A model generated the notes under the pieces. It did not search any database. It saw only the letters and a list, made by a program, of their open reading frames with translations, and was not told the origin of the DNA. Below are positions 63,899 to 64,000 of a stretch of DNA of 64,000 nucleotides, piece by piece. A program made the translations under genes and the position numbers. The stretch's first letter is position 1. Every line of letters begins with the position of its first letter. Source of the stretch: Jidongwangia harbinensis (lineage in GTDB: Bacteria; Actinomycetota; Actinomycetes; Mycobacteriales; Micromonosporaceae); contig NZ_JAIWNC010000001.1 in the NCBI RefSeq assembly GCF_020216025.1, positions 310,001 through 374,000 on the forward strand. Reading direction: 5' to 3'.

Positions 63899-64000
63899 AT
63901 GGCACGACGTCGCCCGTGCGACCGGCTGGTGAGCGCACTCCTCGGTATCGTCGCGCTCCTCGGCCTGGCGGGCTGCTCACCGGATCCGCATCCGTACATC
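63899..64000 (+). CDS. Putative lipoprotein (start only)
   Basis: The frame is open to the window edge. It encodes MARRRPCDRLVSALLGIVAL followed by LGLAGCSPDPHPYI, a lipoprotein signal with lipobox LAGC. ATG 63899 follows a GGGGG run; an in-frame ATG at 63881 is an alternative. The mature protein lies outside the window, so no function can be given. Confidence 0.7.
   Translation, partial: MARRRPCDRLVSALLGIVALLGLAGCSPDPHPYI

Noticed and set aside
1..64000. CRISPR arrays, tRNA/rRNA genes, insertion sequences, prophage or attachment sites
   Set aside because: No regularly spaced repeats, cloverleaf-like sequence, transposase, integrase or target-site duplication was found on reading both strands.

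Overview
The DNA is very GC-rich, has GC-ending third codon positions throughout, uses GTG/TTG as well as ATG starts, and carries a SARP regulator, a mycothiol-linked DsbA-like protein, a GlxA-type AraC regulator and two NRPS systems. This points to a filamentous actinomycete chromosome (Micromonosporaceae or Streptomyces-like; genus not resolved). No tRNA, rRNA, CRISPR array, insertion sequence or phage gene was seen.

Layout. (1) 0-8.6 kb: oxidoreductase/HxlR pair, two secreted cell-envelope type proteins, a vanadium haloperoxidase relic with an internal deletion, a LysR/DsbA-like divergent pair, and two exporters (EamA, MFS). (2) 8.6-19.3 kb, minus strand: a compact operon for what looks like a C-nucleoside. 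It encodes PRPP synthetase, a PsuG-type C-glycosynthase, a glutamine-selective A-Ox-T-TE NRPS of the indigoidine type with a tautomerase fused at its C-terminus, a flavodoxin-like quinone reductase, a UPRT, a TrpF-like protein lacking the catalytic Cys, a DJ-1 protein, an alpha/beta hydrolase and an NPPF-motif methyltransferase. (3) 19.7-22.4 kb: a LuxR-HTH regulator and a SARP, divergent across a 0.7-kb promoter region. (4) 22.5-42.6 kb: a split NRPS. The minus-strand arm is A-T-C (Thr-like code), alpha/beta hydrolase, MbtH, YbaK, MetK and adenosine kinase. The plus-strand arm is A-T, C-A-T, a tryptophan-2,3-dioxygenase-like heme protein, type II thioesterase, C-A-T (Asn-like code), methyltransferase and a DUF885 metallopeptidase. 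Read together the modules make one line, A1-T1-C2 / A2-T2 / C3-A3-T3 / C4-A4-T4, so a tetrapeptide is expected, with no cis thioesterase.

(5) 42.6-54 kb: GlxA-type regulator, EamA exporter, SDR/TetR pair with a clear dyad operator, an arsenic-type pair (flavin monooxygenase and a double-ArsR repressor), and a GntR-ABC-permease operon with an operator over its promoter. (6) 54-64 kb: an AAA ATPase, a large HTH-STAND-WD40 protein, a zone of decayed genes (61.2-61.8 kb), a subtilisin-like protease and the start of a lipoprotein.

Most interesting inference: regions 2 and 4 share the central SARP/LuxR regulators and supply PRPP/ribose-phosphate and SAM respectively. They could act together to make a peptidyl C-nucleoside (conceptually like pseudouridimycin), or be two adjacent clusters. 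The gene content supports a C-nucleoside core strongly; the peptide linkage is hypothesis.
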